Origin: Stigmatella aurantiaca DW4/3-1
GTDB lineage: Bacteria; Myxococcota; Myxococcia; Myxococcales; Myxococcaceae
NCBI RefSeq assembly: GCF_000165485.1
Contig: NC_014623.1
Coordinates: 5,288,893 to 5,352,892 of the forward strand
Length of the DNA: 64,000 nucleotides
Direction: 5' to 3'
Shown here: piece by piece, positions 19,594-27,242 of the stretch
Layout of the letters: each line of letters begins with the position of its first letter
How positions within the stretch are numbered: position 1 is the stretch's first letter
The notes under the pieces: model-generated
Told to the model about the DNA's origin: nothing
The model's database searches: none
The model's input: only the letters and a program-made list of their open reading frames with translations
Made by a program: the position numbers and the translations under genes

Positions 19594-19714
19594 AGGTGGG
19601 CTCGCGCGTTAATGGACGGCTGGCGAGGACGCAAGCAGGGTTTGAGCGGGGGTGTCGGCCCCTGGTGGGTCGCCTGAGACTTTTCGCGGAGGCGAACGTG
19701 GTAGGCTGGGGCCC

Positions 19715-20065
19715 ATGCGTTCGCTTTCGCAACTCTCTCAACTCATGGTGCTGTCCGTTCTGCTCTCCGGGGGAGCCGCGCTGGCCGGCCGTCCCGTGAA
19801 TGAGTTCCAGCCGCCGCCCGAGATGTCGAAGGAGGAGCGGGAGGCCAACAAGGCCCGGGAGCTCGGGGGCAACATCAACTCCTACAACCGGGACGTCCAG
19901 ATTCACGAGACGCCCGTGCCCTGGGCGGCCCTGGGCCTCGCGGGGCTGGTGTTGCTGGGCGCCGCCCCCTTCGCATGGCGGGCCTACCGCAGCACGTCCA
20001 AGGAGATCGCCGACGCCAACACCTTCGGCAGCTCCGGCACGCAGCAGGCCGAGGACGAATCCTGA
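19715..20065 (+). CDS. Small exported membrane protein of unknown function
   Basis: 116 residues from the ATG at 19715. A signal-peptide-like N-terminus (LSQLMVLSVLLSGGAALAG) is followed by a charged stretch (PPPEMSKEEREANKARELGG) and one membrane helix (WAALGLAGLVLLGAAPFAW) with a short polar tail. The topology suggests a periplasmic segment anchored at its C-terminus. I do not recognise it. It is divergent from sppA and convergent with rtcA. Confidence 0.65.
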   Translation: MRSLSQLSQLMVLSVLLSGGAALAGRPVNEFQPPPEMSKEEREANKARELGGNINSYNRDVQIHETPVPWAALGLAGLVLLGAAPFAWRAYRSTSKEIADANTFGSSGTQQAEDES

Positions 20066-20084
20066 GGTGAGCGGGCCGCTCAGG
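20061..20084. terminator. Inverted repeat holding both stop codons (small membrane protein / rtcA)
   Basis: CCTGAG (20061-20066) pairs with CTCAGG (20079-20084) across 12 nt; both TGA stops lie inside the arms. A nested TGAGC/GCTCA dyad (20068-20082) overlaps it. Confidence 0.4.
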
Positions 20085-21156
20085 CGGGGCGGACCAACAC
20101 CCCTCCGCCGACGTCCACCTCCACGCGCACCGGCAGGAAGCGCTCGATGACGCACACCTGGGCCTTCAGGTGCTCCGTGACTTGGGCGGTGGTGTAGCGG
20201 GTGGTGCCCGGGGAGACTGGCCCCAACCGTCCCGCGGCCAGCAGCGCGGCGGGCAGCAGGAGTTGATCGCCCAGGTGCTCGTCGATGGCACCGCCAGACT
20301 CCATGAAGCGTGTCACCCGCTCGGCCGCCTCGCGCCCCACATCCTCGGGCGCCTGGCCGCGCTCGCCCAGCGCCCCGAAGCCCGCGAAGGTGTTCTCGAA
20401 CTGCGCCAGGATGAAGGTGACGCTGCCGGCCGAGCGCGTCACGGGCAGGGGCCGGTTCTTGGTGTGGCAGTAGAGCCCCCGCTCCCGCAGGGCCGCCTCG
20501 GCGGCGCGGGACTGCCGGTCGGCCAGGGCAAAGGGCAGCCCCCCCACATAGGTGCTGACGGAGATGTCGTGCAGCGTGCCGCGCGCGGGCAGATCCACGA
20601 GCACCGGCGGCGGCTCGGGCGGGAGCACCTGCGCTTGGAACTCGCCGCCCCCTTCTGGATAGAAGCCCGCGTGGGTGAGGCTCAGCAAGGCGTTCAGCCC
20701 ATAGGCATGCATCGCCGGGAGCCACACGCTGCTGAGGTAGGGGTAGCTGGGCCCATGCGCCACGTGCGTTCCCCCGCGCAGGGTGAGCGTGCCTCCGCCC
20801 ATGAGCGCCAGCGGGAAGAAGAGACACTGAAAGACCAGGGGCGTGCCGCCGGCGGTCCCCACCTCCAGGATGTAGTCCCCAGGCCGCACCGGCCCCGGGG
20901 TGAAGCGCAGCTCCGGAGAGCCGACGAGGGCCTCCTCGCTGGTGCTGGCGCTGATGGCCTCGGCACCGCGCACGCACGCCAGGTGGTGGGGACGCAGCCC
21001 CGGCGGCTCCTGGTGCTCGCGCAGGTGGGTGAGGTGGAACGGCCGGCCGGTGATGAGCGACAGGGCCAGCGCGGAGCGGAGGATCTGCCCTCCCGCCTCG
21101 CTTTCGCTCCCATCCAGCAGCACCAGCCCTTCTCCGGACCTGTCGGTGCCGGTCAT
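20080..21156 (-). CDS. rtcA: RNA 3'-terminal phosphate cyclase
   Basis: Converts RNA 3'-phosphate ends to 2',3'-cyclic phosphates using ATP. 358 residues from the ATG at 21156, preceded by AGGGAG; the open frame extends far upstream but without cyclase-like sequence. Recognisable motifs: LLDGSESEAGGQILRSALAL (the family's start), 'GLRPHHLACV', 'LVFQCLFFPLAL', 'GFYPEGGGEFQ', 'RGLYCHTKN' and DEHLGDQLLLPAAL, whose His is the adenylylated nucleophile. No rtcB ligase or rtcR regulator is nearby; it diverges from an anion permease gene. Confidence 0.94.
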   Translation of the reverse strand: MTGTDRSGEGLVLLDGSESEAGGQILRSALALSLITGRPFHLTHLREHQEPPGLRPHHLACVRGAEAISASTSEEALVGSPELRFTPGPVRPGDYILEVGTAGGTPLVFQCLFFPLALMGGGTLTLRGGTHVAHGPSYPYLSSVWLPAMHAYGLNALLSLTHAGFYPEGGGEFQAQVLPPEPPPVLVDLPARGTLHDISVSTYVGGLPFALADRQSRAAEAALRERGLYCHTKNRPLPVTRSAGSVTFILAQFENTFAGFGALGERGQAPEDVGREAAERVTRFMESGGAIDEHLGDQLLLPAALLAAGRLGPVSPGTTRYTTAQVTEHLKAQVCVIERFLPVRVEVDVGGGVLVRPA

Positions 21157-21228
21157 GACACTCCCTGTGACAGACAGCACGTGGGAGTTGCAGCGTAGCA
21201 GAAGCCTCTGGGCTACCGTCCGCGCATC

Positions 21229-22476
21229 GTGGCCCTTGCGATCTTCCTTTTGACCTACGTCTTCATTGCCGGCGCACGACTGCCCTTCCTCAAGCTGGAC
21301 CGGCCCGGGGGGGCGCTGCTCGGCGCGGTGCTCATGGTCGTGCTGGGCGTCGTGACCCCCGCCGAGGTCTTCAACCACAGCGACAACCCCGCACGTCATG
21401 CGGTGGATTTCGACACCCTCGTCCTGCTCCTGGGGATGATGCTGCTGGCGGCGTACCTGGCCCAGGCCGCCTTCTTCCGCACGTTCGGGGCGTACACGGT
21501 GCGGTTGGCGCACACGCCCCGGTTGTTGCTGGTGGCGGTGACGGCCATCAGCGCCTTCCTGTCCGCCTTTCTCGTCAATGACACCGTTTGTTTGATGCTC
21601 ACCCCCCTGGTGCTGGCCGTGGTGGAAGATGCGCGGCTGCCCCCGGTGCCCTACCTGCTCGCGGTGTGCATGGGCTCCAACAGCGGCTCGGTGGCCACCT
21701 TCACGGGCAACCCCCAGAACATGCTCATCCAAGGGGCCTCGGGGCTGTCCTATGCGAGCTTCGCCGCCTACATGGCCCTGCCGGCGCTCCTGTCCACGGC
21801 GATCGTCATCGCCGCGCTGGTGTACCTGTTCCGCACGCAGTTGCCCGCCAAACGCTTTGACCCTCAACCACCCCCTCCCGCGCCGGACCGGCCGTTGATG
21901 GGGGTAACGCTGGCGGTGCTGGTGGGGGTGGTGGGGGCGTTTTTCGCGGGCTTCCCGATGAGCTGGAGCGCGCTGGCGGGGGCGGTGCTGGTCATGGCGG
22001 TCGCCCGCATCGAGCCGCGCCTCATCCTGGAGCGGGTGGACTTCGTGCTGCTGGTGTTCTTCGCCAGCCTGTTCGTGGTCGTCTACGGGGTGAACAAGGA
22101 CGGCTGGGCCGATGGCATTCGCGAGCTGTTCGCCCCGCTGATGGCGGGCCCCGCGTGGCGCGAGACGCTGGGGTTCGCGGCCCTGACGCTGGTGGCCTCC
22201 AACCTCTTCAGCAACGTGCCGTTCGTGATGCTGGCGCGCACGTGGGTGCCCACGTTGCAAAACGTGGAGCTGGGCTGGCATGTGCTCGCGCTGGGCTCCA
22301 CGCTGGCGGGCAACCTCACGCTGGTGGGCAGCGTGGCCAACCTCATCGTCTTCGAGGCCGCGCGTGGCAAGGTGACGATGTCCTTCATGGACTACCTGCG
22401 CATTGGCCTGCCGGTGACGCTCCTGAGCTTCATCGTGGGGATCGCCGTGCTCCTGGCGGAGCACGCGCTGTTTTGA
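21229..22476 (+). CDS. ArsB/NhaD-superfamily anion permease (SLC13-like)
   Basis: Inner-membrane transporter of 415 residues with about 10-11 hydrophobic helices. The duplicated ion-transporter fold is marked by two similar motifs: SAFLVNDTVCLMLTPLVL...GSNSGSVATFTGNPQNMLI in the first half, and 'LVASNLFSNVPFVMLA...GNLTLVGSVANLIVFE' in the second. These re-entrant loops bind the anion and Na+ in SLC13/ArsB/YbiR proteins. The substrate (citrate, sulfate, arsenite or other) is not decidable. The start is the GTG at 21229, 72 bases from divergent rtcA. Confidence 0.85.
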   Translation: MALAIFLLTYVFIAGARLPFLKLDRPGGALLGAVLMVVLGVVTPAEVFNHSDNPARHAVDFDTLVLLLGMMLLAAYLAQAAFFRTFGAYTVRLAHTPRLLLVAVTAISAFLSAFLVNDTVCLMLTPLVLAVVEDARLPPVPYLLAVCMGSNSGSVATFTGNPQNMLIQGASGLSYASFAAYMALPALLSTAIVIAALVYLFRTQLPAKRFDPQPPPPAPDRPLMGVTLAVLVGVVGAFFAGFPMSWSALAGAVLVMAVARIEPRLILERVDFVLLVFFASLFVVVYGVNKDGWADGIRELFAPLMAGPAWRETLGFAALTLVASNLFSNVPFVMLARTWVPTLQNVELGWHVLALGSTLAGNLTLVGSVANLIVFEAARGKVTMSFMDYLRIGLPVTLLSFIVGIAVLLAEHALF

Positions 22477-22527
22477 GGCCCTCCCGGGAGGCATCCCGGA
22501 AGCCCAGCGCCGCGATAATCTGGGACC

Positions 22528-23178
22528 ATGTCCTTCCAGCAGCCCTGGGGCGGGGCCTTTCGCCTCCAGACCTACGTTCACCGCACGCCGGAGGCCTTGC
22601 CCGCTCCGGCCATCGAGGCCATTCGAGAGGCCATCCTGGGCTCGTCCCTCCTGGGGGAATCGAACCTCACGCGGCAGTTCTCCGGCACCTATGGCTTCTC
22701 CATCACGTTCCAGCGCCCGGCCATCGCCCAGGTGACGGAGCGCTTTCCCGCCTTCGCCCCCTTCCTGGACGCGGCGCTCCTGCCGGACTGTGACGCGTTT
22801 CTGCTCAACCCGCTGCTGATCCAGAACGGGCGCGGGGTGGCGGCCCACATCGATCGCAGCCTGGAGTTCTATGGAGCGGGCATCGGCTGCCCGGTCGCGG
22901 TGAGCGTGCTCTACGTGCAGGTGCCGGAGCAGCTCGCGGGCGGAGAGCTGCGGCTGTACCACCGGGGCACGCGGGTGGCGGCGCTGGCCCCCCTGGCGCG
23001 CTCGCTGGTCACCTTCCGGGGCGATGTCGCGCACGAAGTGGTCGCGGTGGAGGCGGGTGCCCCCATGCTGTCGGCGGCCCGCGTCAGCCTGGTGGTCGAG
23101 CAGTACCGCGTGCCCCCCGCCGTGAGGGCACGGCTGCCCGCCTTTGAGTTGCGCAACCGCTCGGGAGCCCTGGCATGA
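22528..23178 (+). CDS. 2-oxoglutarate/Fe(II)-dependent oxygenase
   Basis: 216-residue member of the prolyl-4-hydroxylase-like 2OG-Fe(II) oxygenases. The facial triad is visible as H107-x-D109 (AAHIDRSLEFYG) and H169 (FRGDVAHEVV), with R185 (ARVSLVVEQY) in position for 2-oxoglutarate. The double-stranded beta-helix strands CPVAVSVLYVQ and GGELRLYH lie between them. The substrate is unknown; relatives hydroxylate protein side chains or small molecules. Its stop overlaps the start of the AHSA1-domain gene (ATGA, 23175-23178), so the two are translationally coupled. Confidence 0.85.
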   Translation: MSFQQPWGGAFRLQTYVHRTPEALPAPAIEAIREAILGSSLLGESNLTRQFSGTYGFSITFQRPAIAQVTERFPAFAPFLDAALLPDCDAFLLNPLLIQNGRGVAAHIDRSLEFYGAGIGCPVAVSVLYVQVPEQLAGGELRLYHRGTRVAALAPLARSLVTFRGDVAHEVVAVEAGAPMLSAARVSLVVEQYRVPPAVRARLPAFELRNRSGALA

Positions 23179-23831
23179 GCGAGCTGGTGCTGGAGCTGAG
23201 GATGGCCGCCTCTCCCAGGCAGGTCTTCGCGGCCTTCGAGGCCCCCTTCCTGCTGCGCCGTTGGTACGGCGCCCCTCCGGGCTGCTTCCGCACCGGGGCG
23301 GACGGCAACGTGGGGGCGGGCGAGCCGTTCCAGGTCAACCTGATCGATGCCCAGGGGACCCCTTTCATGCAGAGGGGCCGCATCCTCGATGTGGTGCCCG
23401 CCGAGCGGCTCGAGCTGGAGATGTCCTGGGAGGGCGGGCACCTGGGGCAGGAGGTCACCCGCGCCGTGCTGAACTTCCACCCGGCGGACGGGGGCACCCG
23501 CTTCGAGGTCCGCCAGGGGCCGTTCCGGAGCCCGGAGGCGCTGGAGGCCCACCGGGCATACTGGAAGGCCAGCCTGGAGCGGCTATCCCGCGTCGCCTCC
23601 GGAGAAGCGGTGCCCTGCTTCGAGGAGTTCTGGGATGAGTCGGGTGGCTACACGGGACGGCTCGGGGTGGCCACCTACGCGGTGCTCGCGGGCATGCGGG
23701 AAGCGGGGGCGGCGCCCGAAGCGCTCGCCCAGGTGGAGGAGCTGCTCTACACCCACCTCTCGCGCCTGCCCTCGGAGACGGCCGAGCTGCTCGGGGCGGT
23801 GCTTCACTCCCGGCTGACCGGCCTCTCCTGA
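23175..23831 (+). CDS. SRPBCC/AHSA1-domain protein
   Basis: 218 residues. The first about 145 form an AHSA1 (START-like) helix-grip fold: 'AASPRQVFAAFEAPFLLRRWYG', 'GRILDVVPAERLELEMSWEGG', 'TRAVLNFHPADGGTRFEVRQGPF', and the closing helix 'AHRAYWKASLERLSRVA'. About 70 extra helical residues follow that are not part of the domain. Such proteins bind hydrophobic ligands or act as co-chaperone-like factors. Start codon overlap with the 2OG oxygenase suggests a shared job. Confidence 0.8.
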   Translation: MSELVLELRMAASPRQVFAAFEAPFLLRRWYGAPPGCFRTGADGNVGAGEPFQVNLIDAQGTPFMQRGRILDVVPAERLELEMSWEGGHLGQEVTRAVLNFHPADGGTRFEVRQGPFRSPEALEAHRAYWKASLERLSRVASGEAVPCFEEFWDESGGYTGRLGVATYAVLAGMREAGAAPEALAQVEELLYTHLSRLPSETAELLGAVLHSRLTGLS

Positions 23832-23841
23832 GCCAGACGCG

Positions 23842-25416
23842 TCACGGGGCGATCTGGAAGTAGAACAGGTCGGTGCTGCCCCGGGAGGAGTAGACCGTTC
23901 CCTCGTGGTGGATGGAGTTGAAGAAGTCCGAGCCCACCACCACCTTGCTTCCCGGCTGCGGGGCCAGGAGCAGCCGATGGGGCGAATCCAACGGCGCCAA
24001 GCCCCCGTCGAAGCTCCGGTTCCAGAGAAAGACGCCCGAGTTGTTGTAACGCGAGATGAAATGCGAGGCGGTGCTGTGGGGTTCGAACCCCGTGGCGGTG
24101 ACGGTGAGGTGGGCGTCCGTGACGAGCCCGTTCAGCGTGACGAGCCCCTGATCGCGGATCCACCGGTCCGCGCCCTGGGCCGTTAGCGCACCGGTATAGC
24201 CACTGCGGTTCAGAGGGTAGCCCTGATCGTTCGGATCGCCTCCGAAGTAGTTCTGCCCCGCGAACGAGAAGATCCCCCCCAGGTTGGCGTTGAACACCAC
24301 CTGATCCACACCGAAGGCCCGGACCGCGGTGACTTCGCCGTAGGCGTTGCTGAACAGCCGCTTCCAGAGGAAGCCCCCGGCAGGGGTGTATTTCACGATG
24401 AAGGCCGAGGCATGCGGCAGGAGCCCGTCGCCCAGGTTGGCGCCTCCACCGGCCCGGCCTCCCACCAGGACATTGCCCGACGCATCCGTGGCCACCGTGT
24501 GCACCAGGTTCCGGGGCTCGGCGGGTGTGGCCTCGAAGGCCTTGGACCAGACCGGCTGCCCCTGCCAGGTGAACTTCGCCACGAAGCCGCCCGGATAGGG
24601 GTCTTCCCCGTAGGTGCTGGCGTTGCCCGCGTAGAGCGTGCCCGTGCCAAAGTTCACCTGGCCGTGGAAATTGCCCGCGACGATGAGGCTGCCGTTGGCA
24701 TCGGTGGCCACGGCGTCCGCGGAGATGGACCAAGCCAGGACCCGTCCGCTGTCTCGGTCCAGAGAGGTTGCCACGAAGCCCTGGCTCCAGACGATCTGTC
24801 CGCTGGGCGAGAACTTCGCCACGAAGACACCCGAATAGGGGCCCGTGCCCAGGTGCGGGCGGGCTTCGGGCAGCGCGCCCGTGCCGAGGTTGGGCGTGCC
24901 GCGGTAGTTGCCCACCGCGAGGATGTTGCCCTCGGGGGTCACGGTGAGGTCATTCAACCAGACATCATCGGTGGTCACCTGGCGGACCCAGAGGGGGGCT
25001 CCCGTCGAGTCGTAGCGCGCGAGCGCGAAGCCGGTGGTCAGCGGAAAGGGTGCGTCCCCAAAGAATCCACCCGCCACGAAGCCGCCCGAACTGTCAGAGG
25101 CCATGGCCAGGAGCCGTTCGTAGCCCTTGCCGCCATAGTGGCGCGGCCAAGGGGCGATGACCTCTGGGACCGTGCCGGGCGGGTCTTCGGACGGGCTGGC
25201 CGGCGGCGTGGGCACGGCCTCGGAGGGTTCCTGGGGCGTGGGAGGGTCCGCGACCTGCTCCAGCGGGGGCGGTTCCTCCTGGGGAGACATGCCCTCCCCG
25301 CTCCCCCCACACGCCGCCAGCACCAGGGCGACCCACCACCCCCCGCGCCACTGTCCCGCCCTTCCCCGCCCGCCGCCCTGCCCCTGCCACCGCCCCGTCC
25401 CCGAAAACGTCTTCAT
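23842..25416 (-). CDS. Beta-propeller lipoprotein (SBBP-like repeats)
   Basis: 524 residues with a lipoprotein signal (GGWWVALVLAAC, Cys 36) and a Pro/Glu-rich linker (about 40-85). The body consists of repeats of about 55-65 residues with the pattern 'G.....VA.F...G...W...F......D....VATDASGNVLVGG...G..N.G.G', typical of the SBBP/NHL-like propellers frequent in myxobacteria. At least six blades can be counted. It is probably a cell-surface binding or scaffolding protein; no catalytic residues are seen. It is the second of two same-strand lipoprotein genes, 145 bases after the first; nothing notable was seen in that gap. Confidence 0.75.
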   Translation of the reverse strand: MKTFSGTGRWQGQGGGRGRAGQWRGGWWVALVLAACGGSGEGMSPQEEPPPLEQVADPPTPQEPSEAVPTPPASPSEDPPGTVPEVIAPWPRHYGGKGYERLLAMASDSSGGFVAGGFFGDAPFPLTTGFALARYDSTGAPLWVRQVTTDDVWLNDLTVTPEGNILAVGNYRGTPNLGTGALPEARPHLGTGPYSGVFVAKFSPSGQIVWSQGFVATSLDRDSGRVLAWSISADAVATDANGSLIVAGNFHGQVNFGTGTLYAGNASTYGEDPYPGGFVAKFTWQGQPVWSKAFEATPAEPRNLVHTVATDASGNVLVGGRAGGGANLGDGLLPHASAFIVKYTPAGGFLWKRLFSNAYGEVTAVRAFGVDQVVFNANLGGIFSFAGQNYFGGDPNDQGYPLNRSGYTGALTAQGADRWIRDQGLVTLNGLVTDAHLTVTATGFEPHSTASHFISRYNNSGVFLWNRSFDGGLAPLDSPHRLLLAPQPGSKVVVGSDFFNSIHHEGTVYSSRGSTDLFYFQIAP

Positions 25417-25561
25417 GTCACTGCCCCTCCCCTGGCGTGTTTCGTTGCTTCACCTCTTCCAGCGCTCGGGGGCAGCGAGATGGACGAAAAAATCATTTCC
25501 CTCGCGAACAAGGCCGAGGCCTCCACTGCTTCGAGGGAAGAGGGATCGAATTGGAAGGAGC

Positions 25562-26392
25562 TCAGGGGTCCGGATCCGGGAGCTCTCCGGGGGCGAGTTC
25601 CGGTGCGGGCGGCGCGGGCGGGCGCTGGTTCTCCCGGCCCGTGCGGTGGGTGCTGTCCGGCGCGGACTGCTCTGCCGCTTCGGGCAGGGGCGCTCCTCCT
25701 CGGCGATCCTTGGGCGTCAGATCTTTCGTGAATTGGGCCGAGATCGCATCCACCAGGGAGGTGATGGCCCGCTGGAACAGCTCCGGGTTCTTGCCCACCT
25801 TGAACGGATCCAAGTGCTCGGCGTCCGTCTGGAGCTGATCCGCGTCGAAGGGGCGCCGCCACACCTCGTTGCGGCCGTCGAGCCAGAACATGCGCCCGTA
25901 TCCCTTGATGTACGCCCCCGCCCGCCCCTTCTCGCTGTGCATGCCGTAGTCCTGGACGACGAACTCGACGATCGCATCCGCCCCCAGCGGCGCGAGCAGA
26001 TCGTAGTCCGGCGCGTTCGCCGGCACTTCCTCCACCAGGAAGCTCTCCAGGGCGGTGGCCACCCGCGCCGGATCCAGCACGCTCGTCCAGGGCCGCTCCC
26101 TGGGAAGCTGGTGGATGGTGTTCACGCGCAGCCGCTCGGAGATCTCGAAGCGCGTCACCGCCGCCGCCAGCTTGGCCTGGAGCCGCCGATCCGCTTCCTT
26201 GGGCTCAAGCTTCTTGAGTTTTTCAGAGTAGGTGTCGTCTTCCCGGAAGACGAGGCTCTTGGGGCCCGCCCCATCCTCGATGCGGGAGATGAAGGCTGGA
26301 CGCGCCACCCGGTCCAGGTTCGAACCCGACAGCCGCGTCGACGTGCATGCGGAGAAGAAAACCAGCAGGAAGAGAATCGAGCATCGCGCCAT
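25562..26392 (-). CDS. Lipoprotein of unknown function
   Basis: 276 residues. Lipoprotein signal MARCSILFLLVFFSAC (Cys 16). The mature part contains 'RRLQAKLAAAVTRFEISERLRV', 'LESFLVEEVPANAPDYDLLA', 'ADAIVEFVVQDYGMHSEKGRAGAYIKGYGRMFWLDGR-like' segments reminiscent of proteins that assess envelope components, and ends in a 50-residue Pro/Glu/Arg-rich tail. I do not recognise a named family. It is divergent from the MshEN-domain gene (91-base gap). Confidence 0.65.
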   Translation of the reverse strand: MARCSILFLLVFFSACTSTRLSGSNLDRVARPAFISRIEDGAGPKSLVFREDDTYSEKLKKLEPKEADRRLQAKLAAAVTRFEISERLRVNTIHQLPRERPWTSVLDPARVATALESFLVEEVPANAPDYDLLAPLGADAIVEFVVQDYGMHSEKGRAGAYIKGYGRMFWLDGRNEVWRRPFDADQLQTDAEHLDPFKVGKNPELFQRAITSLVDAISAQFTKDLTPKDRRGGAPLPEAAEQSAPDSTHRTGRENQRPPAPPAPELAPGELPDPDP

Positions 26393-26483
26393 GCCCTACA
26401 CATATCGCAACCCAGGCGGCCGGGCCCCTTCCCACCCTCCCCCCGGATTTGCGGCGCCGGGGAGCACTGCTACCCTTGCGGGC

Positions 26484-27218
26484 GTGAGCCCTCCGAACCC
26501 GTCCCCGCCTCCTTTCCGCAAGAAGCGCCTCGGAGAGATTCTCCTGGACGCGGCCCTCCTGTCCGAGACGCAGCTGCGCACGGCCCTGGCCGAGCAACGC
26601 AAGTGGGGCGGCAAGCTCGGCCATACCCTGGTGCAGATGGGCTTCGTGGACGAGAACTCCATGGTTCACGCCCTCTCCCGCCAGCTCCAGATTCCCTCCG
26701 TGGATCTGGCCCAGGTGGCCCCGCCCGCGCACGTGTTCCAACTCTTCCCGGCGGCGCTCGCCGAGCGGTACACGGTCTTCCCGGTGGCGGTGGACCTCTC
26801 ACACAAGACGCTCACCCTGGCCAGTGCGGATCCCACCAATGTGGAGGCCCTGCACGAGCTGGCCTTCCACACGGATTACCGCATTCAGGTGGTGGTCAGC
26901 AGTGCCTCCGCCATCGAGCGCGCCATCCGCCAGCACTATTACGGTGGCATGGGCACCACCACCGCCCAGCCCAGGGAGTTCGGGCTCGACGAGCCCTTCT
27001 ACGAGTTCACGCCCCCGTCTTCTCCCGTCACACGGTCGCCCCGGGAGGCCGAGTTGGCCCAGCGCGTGGATGCGCTCACCCAGCAGGTGGCCGATCTGGA
27101 GCGCATGGTGGCCAACCAGGCCCGTTCCCTGAGCACGCTCATCGAGGTCCTGGAGTCCCGGGGGGCCCTCTCCCGCCAGGAGTATTTCGCCCGGATGCGG
27201 GGCCCGTCGCGCTCCTGA
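26484..27218 (+). CDS. Stand-alone MshEN (type II secretion E N-terminal) domain protein with coiled coil
   Basis: 244 residues from the GTG at 26484. Residues 15-67 contain two tandem copies of the c-di-GMP-binding MshEN motif. Copy 1 is RLGEILLDAALLSETQLRTA...Q (residues 15-38), with Ala 24 in place of the usual Gly. Copy 2 is KLGHTLVQMGFVDENSMVHA...Q (44-67). The fold continues to about residue 140 (LSHKTLTLASADPTN, 'AIRQHYYGG'). There is no ATPase domain; instead a Pro-rich linker leads to a predicted coiled coil (EAELAQRVDALTQQVADLER). A c-di-GMP sensor or adaptor is plausible by analogy with MshE. It is convergent with the cyclic-nucleotide-binding gene. Confidence 0.75.
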   Translation: MSPPNPSPPPFRKKRLGEILLDAALLSETQLRTALAEQRKWGGKLGHTLVQMGFVDENSMVHALSRQLQIPSVDLAQVAPPAHVFQLFPAALAERYTVFPVAVDLSHKTLTLASADPTNVEALHELAFHTDYRIQVVVSSASAIERAIRQHYYGGMGTTTAQPREFGLDEPFYEFTPPSSPVTRSPREAELAQRVDALTQQVADLERMVANQARSLSTLIEVLESRGALSRQEYFARMRGPSRS

Positions 27219-27242
27219 GCCGCCGGAGAGGATCCCGGCTCA
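27216..27242. terminator. Inverted repeat holding both stop codons (MshEN protein / TPR-CNB protein)
   Basis: TGAGCCG (27216-27222) pairs perfectly with CGGCTCA (27236-27242) across 13 nt. The TGA of the plus-strand gene opens the left arm and the complement of the minus-strand gene's TGA closes the right arm. Confidence 0.5.

Noticed and set aside
21157-23034. The in-frame upstream extension of rtcA (about 626 codons).
   Set aside because: It runs antisense to the permease and oxygenase genes and is low-complexity His/Arg/Gln; the normal RtcA N-terminus starts at 21156.
24078-24091. GGGGTTCGAACCCC, resembling a tRNA T-arm.
   Set aside because: It is inside the propeller lipoprotein coding sequence; no acceptor stem, anticodon arm or CCA can be drawn around it.
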